A stretch of DNA of 64,000 bases from Nostocales cyanobacterium HT-58-2 (GCA_002163975.1 CP019636.1:7629501-7693500); one strand, 5' to 3'. Shown: positions 17,862 through 26,447, counted from the first letter of the stretch. Translations and numbers: made by a program. The notes: a model not told the origin generated them from the sequence alone.

Positions 17862-18842
17862 TTACTTAGTCTGAAAAATATTTTGCACCATGACTTTATC
17901 TACACTAGCAGCCGCTTGATCCAATTGAGCCATCTCACCGGAGTCTAATTGCCAACCCAAAGCACCAATATTGTCCCTCGCCTGTTCTACACTCTTCGCT
18001 CCAGGGATGGGAATAGTTCCTTTGCAAATACACCAATTGAGTGCTATTTGCGACATCGTCTTATTTCGTAATTGGGCTATCTCTCGTAAGGAAGCTAAAA
18101 GCGGGCGGATTCCTGGCAATAGCTGCCTAAAGAGCAAACCTCTGATACCTTTTGGAAAAGGACCTTTGTCGGAATACTTTCCTGTCAACAGCCCCAAAGC
18201 AAGTGGACTGTAGGCAATCAGTTTTATCCCAAGTTCATCACAAACACCTTTCAACTCTAATTGGGTGACAGGATACGTAGATAGCAATGAGTACTGAACT
18301 TGCAAAGTTGCAATTGGAACCCCTCGCTCAACAAACTTTTGATGCACGCGTTTGAGCCGTTTCGGTCCATAGTTAGATAGACCCACTCCCCTAACCAGCC
18401 CTTGCTCATAGAGATCCGCAAGACCATCCAAGAGGCGCCCTTCTTGCCAGGGAGCATAGTTTGCCGTAGACCAGTGCATCTGCACCAGATCCACATTTCT
18501 TCCCAAGCGGTTGGCAGACGACTTGCAAGCCGACACCATTGATTGGCGTGTCAATCTCCAGGGATAAGCAGCAAGTTTGGTTGCAATGCAAATATCTTCT
18601 TTGCCTGGTCCGAGATATTCCTTGGCAAATCTTCCCAAGAGCCGCTCACTTTGTCCATTCAGTCTGCCAGTTCCGTAAGAATCACCCGTATCAAATAAGG
18701 TTACGCTGTTATTGACACAAAGGTTAAAGACTGCTTGCAACTGGTCATCCATACTTTCGTCATATCCCCAAAGCAGGCGGTTTCCCCATGCCCAAGTCCC
18801 GCAGCCCATAGTTGGGAGGGAGAGTTCTTGGCTAATTTGCAT
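17862..18842 (-). CDS. aldo/keto reductase
   Basis: A 326-residue NAD(P)H-dependent oxidoreductase with the (beta/alpha)8 fold. The catalytic tetrad region is visible: Asp and Tyr in LFDTGDSYGTG, Lys in CIATKLA and His in VQMHWST. The cofactor-binding end shows the usual GTIPIPGAKSVEQARDN followed by LGWQL. Length is normal for the family. The substrate cannot be read from sequence. It appears monocistronic. Confidence 0.92.
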   Translation of the reverse strand: MQISQELSLPTMGCGTWAWGNRLLWGYDESMDDQLQAVFNLCVNNSVTLFDTGDSYGTGRLNGQSERLLGRFAKEYLGPGKEDICIATKLAAYPWRLTRQSMVSACKSSANRLGRNVDLVQMHWSTANYAPWQEGRLLDGLADLYEQGLVRGVGLSNYGPKRLKRVHQKFVERGVPIATLQVQYSLLSTYPVTQLELKGVCDELGIKLIAYSPLALGLLTGKYSDKGPFPKGIRGLLFRQLLPGIRPLLASLREIAQLRNKTMSQIALNWCICKGTIPIPGAKSVEQARDNIGALGWQLDSGEMAQLDQAAASVDKVMVQNIFQTK

Positions 18843-19357
18843 AGTTATTCTCTAAGCTAAAACACATCTAGTTTGCATATTTACTTGTTAGGGTCATCAA
18901 GAGTCAAGGGGAGCGTAAGCTCCAGGAGGGGAGCCACTGCGTTGGGCGGCTCTGCCGACTTGTAGCAAGTGGCGTTTTCCCGACATAGGCAAGACTGGCG
19001 TTCAAGAGTTTTTTGACTTTTGACTTTTTGACTCTTTGACTGCCTTCACGAAAGAATGTGCAATTTAAATGCGTAACAGCTTATAAATTTGATTGGTATT
19101 TTTAAGACCTTTACAAAAGCTTATTCAAAAGTTCACTATCCGACAAATCAGTAGAAGAATAACAACTTCCATAATATGACTTGTGAGCAATAGCTCTCTA
19201 AGCAAAAACTATGTTTGGCACTATTGAAGACTAGCTGCGTCAACTACCTACTGTGCCTAGTCTGCTTCAGTTCTAAGGCAATGATCTGATGCGCCGTATT
19301 GATTCAACGACCAAGCAACAAGTCCTTTAATAAGCATAAATACCTGTAGACTATAAA
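18843..19357. other. intergenic with palindromic repeat and TGACTTTT repeats
   Basis: Holds GGAGC-gtaa-GCTCC near 18911, then at 18931-18974 a longer imperfect palindrome (GCCACTGCGTTGGGCGG ... CCGACTTGTAGCAAGTGGC), then tandem TTGACTTTT-like units at about 19012-19041. The 18931-18974 sequence is the same family as the insert in tnpB at 26879. No gene seen. Confidence 0.6.
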
Positions 19358-20656
19358 ATGAGTAAATTTCATCACAAAAGTTTGGAATGGAGCGTGTGGA
19401 TAGCCAATGCATTATTCAAGCCTATGAAATTACGTTTTATTCCTTCAGGTTGGCGGCGCTGGCTCAGATCTGTTTTCCCATTCCTTACTTTGGTATCGTT
19501 TCTTACAGTAATGCTCATAAACAGCTTCACTCCTGCTATTGCGCAGCTACCTCGTCAGGAGATCCGTGGAGTTTGGATGACAAACAATGATTTTGAAACT
19601 CTTAAGGATCGAGCCAAAGTGCAGGATGGCGTCAGTCAATTGCGCAGGTTGAACTTCAATACGATTTATCCTGTGGTGTGGAATTCTGGGTATGTGATGT
19701 ATCCCAGCGCTGTAGCCAAAAGTGCAGGTATCCAACCCTTTGTCTTACGAGGCTCAGACGGACGTGATATTCTCGCAGACCTGATTGCCCAAGCTCATCG
19801 CCAAGGCTTGCTTGTGATTCCCTGGTTTGAGTTTGGTTTCATGGCTCCTCCAACCTCGGAACTTGCCTTGAATCATCCAGATTGGCTCACGCAAAAGCGA
19901 GATGGTGGTGAAACTTCAATCAGTGCTGCTGGTGAGGTTGTATGGCTCAATCCCTTCCATCCAAAAGTGCAGCAGTTGATCAGCAATCTCGTGCTAGAAA
20001 TCGTTACCCAATATGATGTCGATGGGATTCAGTTTGATGATCACATGAGTTTGCCCCACGAATTTGGCTACGACAAATACACGATTGGATTGTATACTCA
20101 GGAAACAAAAAATAATCCCCCGTCTAATCCTCAAGATGCGGCGTGGGTACGCTGGCGGGCAGATAAAATCACGGCGTTCATGATTCAGCTCAATCAAGCT
20201 GTCAAAGCGAGAAAACCCAATGCCATTTTCTCAGTTTCGCCCAATTACTACGACTTTGCTTACAAGTTTCAACTGCAAGACTGGCTTACTTGGGTAAGGC
20301 AAAATATTGTGGACGAACTGATTGTGCAAGTTTACCGTCCTAATCTTCAAAGTTTTCTTCAAACGATTTCCCGCCCAGAAATTCAAGAAGCACAACAAAT
20401 GATTCCAACAGGAATTGGTATCATGGCAGGATTGCGGAATAACCCAGTTCCAATACAACAAATTCAGTCTCAAGTGCGGGCTGCTCAAGAACGTGATTTG
20501 GGCGTAGCCTTCTTCTACTACGAAAGCCTCTGGAACTCTGCCCCAGAACCTGTGACAGCACGACTGGCTGCATTCCAAACTCTCTTCTCTGCTCCTGCAC
20601 TCCGCGCTAGAGGCACAATTGAATTACCTTTGGGCACACGTGCGCAAGAACAATAG
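19358..20656 (+). CDS. family 10-like glycosyl hydrolase (COG1649/GHL10), secreted or anchored
   Basis: A 432-residue protein. A hydrophobic segment (residues about 36-60, ending in TPAIA-Q) acts as signal peptide or anchor. The body begins EIRGVWMTNNDFE and continues with LRRLNFNTIYPVVWNSGYVM and the TIM-barrel motif VDGIQFDDHMSLP, as in the YddW/GHL10 family that acts on cell-wall-type glycans. The ATG at 19358 gives an unusually long n-region; the ATG at 19424 would give a more standard signal peptide, but neither has a clear ribosome-binding site. A perfect palindrome follows the stop by 4 bp. Confidence 0.88.
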   Translation: MSKFHHKSLEWSVWIANALFKPMKLRFIPSGWRRWLRSVFPFLTLVSFLTVMLINSFTPAIAQLPRQEIRGVWMTNNDFETLKDRAKVQDGVSQLRRLNFNTIYPVVWNSGYVMYPSAVAKSAGIQPFVLRGSDGRDILADLIAQAHRQGLLVIPWFEFGFMAPPTSELALNHPDWLTQKRDGGETSISAAGEVVWLNPFHPKVQQLISNLVLEIVTQYDVDGIQFDDHMSLPHEFGYDKYTIGLYTQETKNNPPSNPQDAAWVRWRADKITAFMIQLNQAVKARKPNAIFSVSPNYYDFAYKFQLQDWLTWVRQNIVDELIVQVYRPNLQSFLQTISRPEIQEAQQMIPTGIGIMAGLRNNPVPIQQIQSQVRAAQERDLGVAFFYYESLWNSAPEPVTARLAAFQTLFSAPALRARGTIELPLGTRAQEQ

Positions 20657-20660
20657 CGAC

Positions 20661-20686
20661 TTGTCGTGAGCGATCGCTCACGACAA
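20661..20686. terminator. perfect 26-bp palindrome centred on a HIP1 octamer
   Basis: Arms TTGTCGTGAGCGA and its exact complement meet at the centre of GCGATCGC, 4 bp after the glycosyl hydrolase stop, followed by ATTTT. It can form a strong stem and may end transcription, though the T-run is short. Confidence 0.55.
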
Positions 20687-20760
20687 ATTTTCTGTTATAC
20701 TCATCCATTGCGATCGCTTCCCAGACAAAACCAAAACTGCAGGACTTGCTTCAACACCGA

Positions 20761-21018
20761 TTAGTCCAGCAAAGCATCATAGTCATCGTGAGAGCCAATC
20801 CAAAACCAGTAATAATCGTCACCCTTCTTTAACGCCAATGCTCGGTAGCCTCCGGTAATTCGAGTCGACCAAAGATTCTTACCAACCTTCTTAAAATGGA
20901 GAGATGGGTGCGATGGGTTCTCTTTCCAAAGTTGGTATGATTTTTGAGCCTGCTCTTTCATCTCTGGAGACAACACTGCATAAGCTTGCCAGAAATCAGG
21001 TGTTGTGAAGGATTTCAT
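20761..21018 (-). CDS. RelE/HigB-like toxin
   Basis: An 85-residue basic protein. The pattern HPSLHFKKV, WSTRITGGYRALALKKGDDY and FWIGSHDDYDALL is characteristic of small RelE-superfamily toxins, with the conserved Arg in YRAL and the SHDDY end. Its start overlaps the end of the upstream antitoxin gene by 23 bp, indicating translational coupling. Length is normal. Likely an mRNA interferase. Confidence 0.8.
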   Translation of the reverse strand: MKSFTTPDFWQAYAVLSPEMKEQAQKSYQLWKENPSHPSLHFKKVGKNLWSTRITGGYRALALKKGDDYYWFWIGSHDDYDALLD

Positions 21019-21217
21019 CGAGATCTCTTACGTTATTGGCTGCAATGTTAGCCTCTGCTTTGGCAATTAGGTTATTTAATTTCCCAGATTCTAAATCTGC
21101 TTCTATTTGCTGATCCCAAGTTTCATCCAGGTATACCTGAAGCCATGCTGCAAGTTTGCGAATATCGCCTTCTGGAAGTTGTTTGATGGCTACTTCAATT
21201 TCTGTTAGGGAGGACAT
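20996..21217 (-). CDS. antitoxin partner of the RelE-like toxin
   Basis: A 73-residue acidic protein (IEVAIKQLPEGDIRKLAAWL, then WDQQIEADLESGKLNNLIAK). The LPEGDIRKLAAWL helix and the WDxQIExDLxSGKL segment are common in small cyanobacterial antitoxins paired with RelE-like toxins. It overlaps the toxin gene by 23 bp. No DNA-binding motif is clear to me, so the family is by context. Confidence 0.75.
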   Translation of the reverse strand: MSSLTEIEVAIKQLPEGDIRKLAAWLQVYLDETWDQQIEADLESGKLNNLIAKAEANIAANNVRDLDEILHNT

Positions 21218-21375
21218 GAGAAAAACTCGTTTTTTGGCAATACTTCTATAGCTAGTTTACTTTACGGTTCCAATAGACAGATTCATTTGCTTGAGTTGTC
21301 AAAAATATAGAAATACATCATCACCCAATTGACATGAGGTAACAGGACACGATACTCATGAATGCAATGGTAATA

Positions 21376-21388
21376 GTAAATTTCTTAC
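21376..21388. promoter_or_regulatory. possible regulator-binding inverted repeat upstream of sbtA
   Basis: GTAA-N5-TTAC lies about 50 bp before the sbtA start. It contains the T-N11-A pattern used by LysR-type regulators such as the CmpR/NdhR family that control carbon-uptake genes. It is not a full NtcA site because the GTA-TAC spacing is 7, not 8. Suggestive only. Confidence 0.25.
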
Positions 21389-21439
21389 AATGCAAAGTTT
21401 TCTGAATTTTCGGTTGCTTCAGCACGGGGAGGGATGGAC

Positions 21440-22414
21440 ATGGATGGCAGTTTGATTATATCTAACATCCTAAATCCGCCAGTCCTGTTTTTCTTCTTGG
21501 GGATGACTGCCGTTTTTGTCAAGTCCGATTTAGAAATTCCTGCACCTGTGCCCAAACTCTTCTCGCTTTATCTGCTGTTTGCGATCGGGTTTAAGGGAGG
21601 AGTGGAACTGATCAAAAGTGGAATCACTCAGGAAGTGGTTCTGACACTCTTGGCAGCTATGTTAATGGCGTGTTTTGTCCCAATTTACACCTTTTTTATC
21701 CTCAAGCTAAAGCTGGATACTTATGATGCAGCTGCGATCGCCGCAACCTACGGCTCTATCAGTGCCGTCACCTTCATCACGGCGAGTGCCTTTTTAGGTA
21801 ATCTTGGCATTGCTTTTGATGGCTACATGGTAGCAGCCCTTGCCCTGATGGAATCTCCCGCCATTATTGTTGGTCTCATCCTGGTAAATATCTTTACTGT
21901 CGAGCAAGGCAAGCCACGGGATATCTCCTGGTCTGAAGTGTTGCAAGAGGCGTTTCTCAACAGTTCAGTCTTTCTCTTGGTTGGTAGCCTCGTGATTGGC
22001 GTCTTGACTGGAGAACACGGTTGGCAGGTTTTGGAACCCTTTACTCAAGGGCTGTTTTATGGCGTTCTCACCTTCTTTTTACTGGATATGGGACTGGTTG
22101 CTGCTCGAAGAATTAAAGACTTGCAAAAAACCGGATTTTTCCTGATTTCATTTGCGATACTAATTCCAATACTCAATGCAACCATTGGGTTACTGATTGC
22201 CAAATTTATTGGCATGTCTCAGGGAGATGCACTCTTATTCGCTGTGCTGTGTGCCAGTGCCTCTTACATCGCTGTCCCCGCAGCTATGCGCATGACTGTT
22301 CCGGAAGCGAATCCCAGTCTATATGTTTCTACTGCTCTAGCAGTAACATTTCCATTCAATATTATTGTGGGAATTCCGCTCTATCTCTACGGAATTAACT
22401 TGTTGTGGAGGTAA
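21440..22414 (+). CDS. sbtA: sodium-dependent bicarbonate transporter SbtA
   Basis: A plasma-membrane Na+/HCO3- symporter of the carbon-concentrating mechanism, 324 residues with about ten hydrophobic helices in two inverted halves. Recognisable segments are PPVLFFFLGMTAVFVKSDLE, FAIGFKGGVELIKSG, YGSISAVTFITA and SASYIAVPAAMRM. GGGGAGGG at 21426-21433 is spaced 6 bases from the ATG at 21440 but directly abuts the ATG at 21434, so 21440 is preferred. sbtB follows after 4 bp and a carbonic anhydrase gene after that. Expression is probably induced at low CO2. Confidence 0.96.
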   Translation: MDGSLIISNILNPPVLFFFLGMTAVFVKSDLEIPAPVPKLFSLYLLFAIGFKGGVELIKSGITQEVVLTLLAAMLMACFVPIYTFFILKLKLDTYDAAAIAATYGSISAVTFITASAFLGNLGIAFDGYMVAALALMESPAIIVGLILVNIFTVEQGKPRDISWSEVLQEAFLNSSVFLLVGSLVIGVLTGEHGWQVLEPFTQGLFYGVLTFFLLDMGLVAARRIKDLQKTGFFLISFAILIPILNATIGLLIAKFIGMSQGDALLFAVLCASASYIAVPAAMRMTVPEANPSLYVSTALAVTFPFNIIVGIPLYLYGINLLWR

Positions 22415-22418
22415 TAAT

Positions 22419-22730
22419 ATGCACTTAGTCAAAAAAATAGAAATTATCGCCAACTCGTTTGAGCTTGGCAAAATTTTAGATGGTTTAGATAAGTCAGGTG
22501 TACATGGTCATGTCGTGATCCGAAATGTTGCTGGCAAAGGATTACGAGGAATGACGGAAGATTTAGATATGACGATGCTTGATAATGTTTACATCATTGC
22601 CTTTTGTAAGCCTGAGCAAATCAAGCCTGTTGTGGAAAATATTAGACCCCTGCTGAATAAGTTTGGAGGTACCTGTTATATTTCCGATGTCATGGAGATT
22701 AGTTCTGTAAAATGTGTCGCGTCGATGTAA
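22419..22730 (+). CDS. sbtB: PII-like SbtA regulator SbtB
   Basis: A 103-residue trimeric PII-like protein that binds adenine nucleotides and controls SbtA. The start at 22419 is fixed by GGAGG at 22407-22411, overlapping the end of sbtA. The fold is visible as KKIEIIANSFELGKILDGLD, GHVVIRNVAGKGLRG and TCYISDVMEI. The AGKGLRG turn corresponds to the GGKGSR motif of Synechocystis SbtB. The C-terminus ends SSVKCVASM and lacks the CGPxGC redox hairpin of the Synechocystis protein, and the T-loop segment is shorter. Confidence 0.9.
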   Translation: MHLVKKIEIIANSFELGKILDGLDKSGVHGHVVIRNVAGKGLRGMTEDLDMTMLDNVYIIAFCKPEQIKPVVENIRPLLNKFGGTCYISDVMEISSVKCVASM

Positions 22731-22737
22731 GAGAATC

Positions 22738-23457
22738 ATGAAACCAAACAAGTATATGATGGAACGTCGTGACTTTTTGAAGTTTGGAGTCATGGGGGCA
22801 TTTGGTTTGGTGGTCAGTGCTAGTGATTTGCTCTGTGCCATTGAACAGGCTCAAGCCGCTGAATTGCCCACAACTCCTCAATCTCTCACTCCTGATGCCG
22901 CATTGCAAAAGTTAATGGAGGGCAATCAGCGGTTTATTCGGCATCAACCCCAACATCCAGATCAATCTCAGGTGCGTTTAGAGGAAGTCGCTCAAGCTCA
23001 ACATCCATTTGCAACCATCTTAAGTTGTGCGGATTCACGAGTGCCTGCAGAAATTGTTTTTGATCAAGGTATCGGAGATATCTTTGATGTTCGGATTGCC
23101 GGAAATATCGCTACACCTGAGGCGATCGGCAGTATTGAATATGCGGTTGTCCTCTTGGGTACTCCTGTACTCATGGTGATGGGTCATGAGCGATGTGGTG
23201 CAGTCACCGCAGCTGTACAAAAAGAGGTGCTGCTTGGTGAGATTGGTAGTTTTGTTAAGGCAATTAAGCCAGCAGTGAGACGAGTCAAGAATCAGCCAGG
23301 CGACGCAGTTGAAAACGCTGTGGTTGCCAATGTGCAATATCAAATTGAACGGTTGAAGCGATCGCGGCTCTTAACTGAGCGGTTGCAGTCTGGCAAATTG
23401 AAAATCGTAGGAGGTCGTTATGATTTGGATACAGGAAGCGTGACTATTATTACTTAA
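22738..23457 (+). CDS. beta-type carbonic anhydrase with Tat-like export signal (EcaB-like)
   Basis: Interconverts CO2 and bicarbonate. From the ATG at 22738 (239 residues) the N-terminus MKPNKYMMERRDFLKFG carries a twin-arginine motif (RRDFLK), followed by a hydrophobic stretch and an AQA-A cleavage-like site. The zinc ligands are Cys in SCADSR and His/Cys in GHERCG, all present. It begins 7 bp after sbtB, so sbtA-sbtB-CA reads as one operon. An external CA beside the bicarbonate pump would recapture leaked CO2; EcaB of other cyanobacteria is the nearest known analogue. Confidence 0.9.
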   Translation: MKPNKYMMERRDFLKFGVMGAFGLVVSASDLLCAIEQAQAAELPTTPQSLTPDAALQKLMEGNQRFIRHQPQHPDQSQVRLEEVAQAQHPFATILSCADSRVPAEIVFDQGIGDIFDVRIAGNIATPEAIGSIEYAVVLLGTPVLMVMGHERCGAVTAAVQKEVLLGEIGSFVKAIKPAVRRVKNQPGDAVENAVVANVQYQIERLKRSRLLTERLQSGKLKIVGGRYDLDTGSVTIIT

Positions 23458-23619
23458 TTTTACACAGGTGAGGCATCTTCTCAAATTTCTCAAATTGGAG
23501 ATGCGAACATTGATTGAAGATTGAGAACATCTGTTTAGCAGAATGTGTTACGGGCGATCGCCTCACCGAAATGCCAGAGTTACAGCAAACTGACAATCAA
23601 GAGTCGTGAGCACTCCCTT

Positions 23620-25281
23620 ATGGTGGTTCTGCATCCGCTTTCTGATTTCATCAACGAAAATTCTGCTGTCAGTGACTCATCTGTTAGCTATAACTATGAA
23701 GGGCGTTGTCCTCAAACTGGTGAATTACTGAGACTACCCCGTACCCTTTTGGCAGAGGCGATCGCCTATGGTTTAATGCAATACCTCGCCACCGATGAGC
23801 GTTATTCTTCTGAGGGCAAGATGTATGGGATCTTGCTGGTTGAATTGCCTTGTGGAGAACAACAGGTTATCAAAGCTTTCTCTGGTCTTCTCAATGGTAA
23901 CAGCCTAGTTGAGGGCTGGGTACCACCAATTCCGGGACGAGACGAAGTTGCTCTAGAGGAAGCTCGTACATTGGCTGAATTGGAAGCTATCAAGCAGGAA
24001 CTCATCACCCTTAAGCAACTTCCCGAACGCCAACAGTACGAAACGTACAGCAGTGAGTTTGAACTGCGCTTGCAAGAAATGAGCGATCGCCATCGAGATC
24101 GCAAACAGCAACGACAAGAAAAACGTGAGATATTTTACAAAACGCTGACAGTCGAAGCGCTCACCACTGCTCTTGAACAACTTGATGAAGAAAGTCGTCG
24201 CGATGGAATTGAGCGACGGCAACTCAAACGCCAACGAGATGAAGCATTGCAACCACTCAGGCAGTTGATTTTAGCAGCAGATGCGCGAATTCGGGAACTA
24301 AAACAACAGCGTAAAGAAATGTCTCGCCAACTCCAGGCACAGATGCATTCTGCTTACGCACTGATGAATTTTTTAGGGCAATCCTTATCATTGCAGCAAT
24401 TGATACCAGAAGGTATGCCTACAGGAACAGGAGACTGTTGTGCTCCAAAGCTTCTTCACTGTGCAGCGACGCATGGTTTCAAACCATTAGCAATGGCAGA
24501 GTTTTGGTGGGGACTGTCCTCCACCAATCAAGACAAAATCCAGGGAGAATTCTACGGAGCTTGTGCAGAGCGCTGTCAGCCATTAATGGGTTTTCTGCTG
24601 TCAGGATTGCCCTCAAGCACATCGAATGCACAGATGAGCACGACTGAGCAAAAATTACCCATTCTTTATGAAGACGAATGGTTAATTGTTGTGAACAAAC
24701 CCACTGGATTACTATCGGTTCCCGGTCGTTATCACGATACTCAAGACAGTGTCCTTAGTCGTTTGCGTCATCTGTTACCGGATGGCAAAGAATTGATTGC
24801 TGTGCATCGGTTGGATCAAGAAACATCAGGTATTCTTGTGCTGGCTCGCAATCAACAAACCTATCGCCAACTGAGTCAGCAGTTTGAGAAACGGCAGGTT
24901 CATAAAGTCTATGAAGCCGTACTTTCTGGTTCTCTAAACATTAACCAAGGTGTGATTGAACTACCACTGTGGGGAGATCCTCAAAATCGCCCTTATCAAC
25001 AAGTTGATTGGCAGTACGGAAAACCCAGCGTGACTCAGTTTCAGGTGATAGCACGAGAGAAAAATTATACTCGCGTCGAGTTTATACCGCTAACAGGACG
25101 CACCCATCAGCTAAGAGTTCATGCTGCTGATTCCAGAGGACTTGGTATACCTATTTTGGGCGATCGCCTTTATGGATGTCGTGTAGGGACAAGCCGATTA
25201 CATCTGCATGCGAGGGAACTGAGCTTTGAGCATCCACAGTTGGGGGAAACTCTTCATTTACGGGCACAAACACCTTTTTGA
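23620..25281 (+). CDS. RluA-family pseudouridine synthase with long N-terminal region
   Basis: An RNA-modifying enzyme of 553 residues from the ATG at 23620 (a GTG at 23545 is an upstream alternative). The first 320 residues include a long charged coiled coil (about 100-240, rich in Glu/Arg/Gln). The C-terminal 230 residues are the RluA catalytic domain: ILYEDEWLIVVNKPTGLLSV, the active-site Asp in HRLDQETSGILVLARN, and FIPLTGRTHQLRVHAA. Target RNA unknown. The 3' 125 bp recur as degenerate fragments at 27735 and 30253. Confidence 0.9.
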   Translation: MVVLHPLSDFINENSAVSDSSVSYNYEGRCPQTGELLRLPRTLLAEAIAYGLMQYLATDERYSSEGKMYGILLVELPCGEQQVIKAFSGLLNGNSLVEGWVPPIPGRDEVALEEARTLAELEAIKQELITLKQLPERQQYETYSSEFELRLQEMSDRHRDRKQQRQEKREIFYKTLTVEALTTALEQLDEESRRDGIERRQLKRQRDEALQPLRQLILAADARIRELKQQRKEMSRQLQAQMHSAYALMNFLGQSLSLQQLIPEGMPTGTGDCCAPKLLHCAATHGFKPLAMAEFWWGLSSTNQDKIQGEFYGACAERCQPLMGFLLSGLPSSTSNAQMSTTEQKLPILYEDEWLIVVNKPTGLLSVPGRYHDTQDSVLSRLRHLLPDGKELIAVHRLDQETSGILVLARNQQTYRQLSQQFEKRQVHKVYEAVLSGSLNINQGVIELPLWGDPQNRPYQQVDWQYGKPSVTQFQVIAREKNYTRVEFIPLTGRTHQLRVHAADSRGLGIPILGDRLYGCRVGTSRLHLHARELSFEHPQLGETLHLRAQTPF

Positions 25282-25316
25282 TGGGTAAATTCAAGTTATG
25301 GTGAGAAGTAACTCCT

Positions 25317-25781
25317 CTACAAGTAGTTATTTGGGTTTTCAATCATCAGCCCTTCACTTGCGGCTGCTTTATTCAATTCATTATCAGCAGATACAAAGTT
25401 TACAGGGGGCAAGCCATTAGTTATGCAGAGGGCATTGACTGCACAACCTGCTGCTAGCTGAACTGCATCGTAACCTCGTAATCCCCATGCTTCAGCTAAT
25501 GCCATTGCAGAGTTGATTATATTTTCTGTAATTTCTACAACTTGATACTCAGATAATAAATCGCTCCTAAACTGATTACACAATGCTGTCGCATCTGTCA
25601 CACTAATACTGCCACTACGCGCCCGTCTTGTAGTTGCAGCTACAATTTCAACACCTGTAATTGCTGCAATGAATACTTCGTTGTCTAATACAGGGTCAAA
25701 CAAATTCACAACCCATGCTGAACCTATCTCGCTAATGTAGCGTTTCACCAACGCGCTGCTATCAACAAAGTAAACTGTCAT
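25317..25781 (-). CDS. PIN-domain toxin (VapC-like)
   Basis: A 154-residue PIN nuclease with Asp7 (FVDSSALVKRY), Glu45 (ITGVEIVAA), Asp105 (LRGYDAVQLA) and Asp133 (SADNELNKAA). The layout is that of the longer PIN subfamily common in cyanobacterial modules. It directly follows the antitoxin gene with no gap and is convergent with the RluA gene. RNA cleavage is the expected activity. Confidence 0.88.
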   Translation of the reverse strand: MTVYFVDSSALVKRYISEIGSAWVVNLFDPVLDNEVFIAAITGVEIVAATTRRARSGSISVTDATALCNQFRSDLLSEYQVVEITENIINSAMALAEAWGLRGYDAVQLAAGCAVNALCITNGLPPVNFVSADNELNKAAASEGLMIENPNNYL

Positions 25782-26045
25782 CTAGCGGCGTTCGTCAATA
25801 ATTGTGTCAGAAACAGGCTTACCCTGAATTTGAATGAGTTGCCGTTCAGTTTGCCGATTGTAAGAGGGTTGCTTCAGTTGTTTGACTAAGCCAGAGGTTA
25901 ACAGTGCTTGATAAAATCTCGTCCGTTGAACAGCTTCTTCTTTAGCTGCAAGATGCTTCTGAATAACCTGGTTAAGCTGTTGTAATTCTTCTGGTTCAAG
26001 CGCTTCAAGTTGATGTAGGATTTGGTTAAGAATTGCCTCTGTCAT
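25782..26045 (-). CDS. antitoxin partner of the PIN toxin
   Basis: An 87-residue protein (HQLEALEPEELQQLNQVIQK ... LQ-rich helix, then KQPSYNRQTERQLIQIQG). The N-terminal helix is acidic and leucine-rich and the C-terminal half basic. No standard DNA-binding fold is clear; the assignment rests on size, charge pattern and the immediate junction with the PIN gene. Confidence 0.75.
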   Translation of the reverse strand: MTEAILNQILHQLEALEPEELQQLNQVIQKHLAAKEEAVQRTRFYQALLTSGLVKQLKQPSYNRQTERQLIQIQGKPVSDTIIDERR

Positions 26046-26132
26046 CGTCTTTCACGTTCAACTAGGGCTAGTATGTATATGATTTTATAATGGCAAACCC
26101 TGCGCTCCTCAGAATTTTAGCTTAAAGCGGAA

Positions 26133-26170
26133 GAAGCCCCGCACCATAGCTGAAAGCTTGGTGTCGGGAT
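26133..26170 (+). mobile_element. solitary IS200/IS605-like right-end hairpin
   Basis: GAAGCCCCGCACC ... GGTGTCGGGAT resembles the hairpin that follows the tnpB stop at 27684 (GAAGCCCGCGCTG ... CAGCGTCGGGAG). It has the same order and loop size class but a different stem sequence. It is probably the right end of an older, otherwise lost element upstream of the present tnpB. Confidence 0.45.
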
Positions 26171-26218
26171 GAATTTCGGGCAATGACGAATTGACCGACG
26201 AGTGATAGTGAACTGCAT

Positions 26219-26386
26219 TCACTGAACAATGTTGGTCGATGAGGAATTGCCAATCTCTGGGTTTGGCAAAGAGTCAATAAGCTCTTCAATTATTTGAGTC
26301 ATGGTTTTATCCGCTTGAACGGCACATAACTGTAGTTTATGAAAACGTCTTTCAGACATCCTTAATCTTAATTGTTTGTTTTTCAT
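26219..26386 (-). CDS. small ribbon-helix-helix protein divergent from tnpB
   Basis: A 55-residue protein from the ATG at 26386 (MKNKQLRLRMSERRFHKLQL ... VQADKTMTQIIEELIDSL). The short basic strand followed by two helices fits a CopG/Arc-type repressor. It is divergent from tnpB with 61 bp between starts, and that gap contains an inverted repeat. Such small regulators often accompany cyanobacterial tnpB elements and may control tnpB expression. Confidence 0.65.
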   Translation of the reverse strand: MKNKQLRLRMSERRFHKLQLCAVQADKTMTQIIEELIDSLPNPEIGNSSSTNIVQ

Positions 26387-26390
26387 GGTG

Positions 26391-26431
26391 GTTACACAAT
26401 GGCTACACATTTATGCTAACATATGTGTAAC
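26391..26431. promoter_or_regulatory. candidate operator between the RHH gene and tnpB
   Basis: GTTACACA (26391) and TGTGTAAC (26424-26431) form an exact 8-bp inverted repeat, with a third direct half-site GCTACACA at 26402 and a small palindrome ACATATGT near 26419. The array fills the divergent promoter and is well placed for repression of both genes by the RHH protein. Confidence 0.5.
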
Positions 26432-26447
26432 AGGAGGTGAAAAACAA

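Noticed and set aside
21376..21388. NtcA-binding site before sbtA
   Set aside because: GTA and TAC are separated by 7 bases, not 8; kept only as a weak LysR-type candidate.
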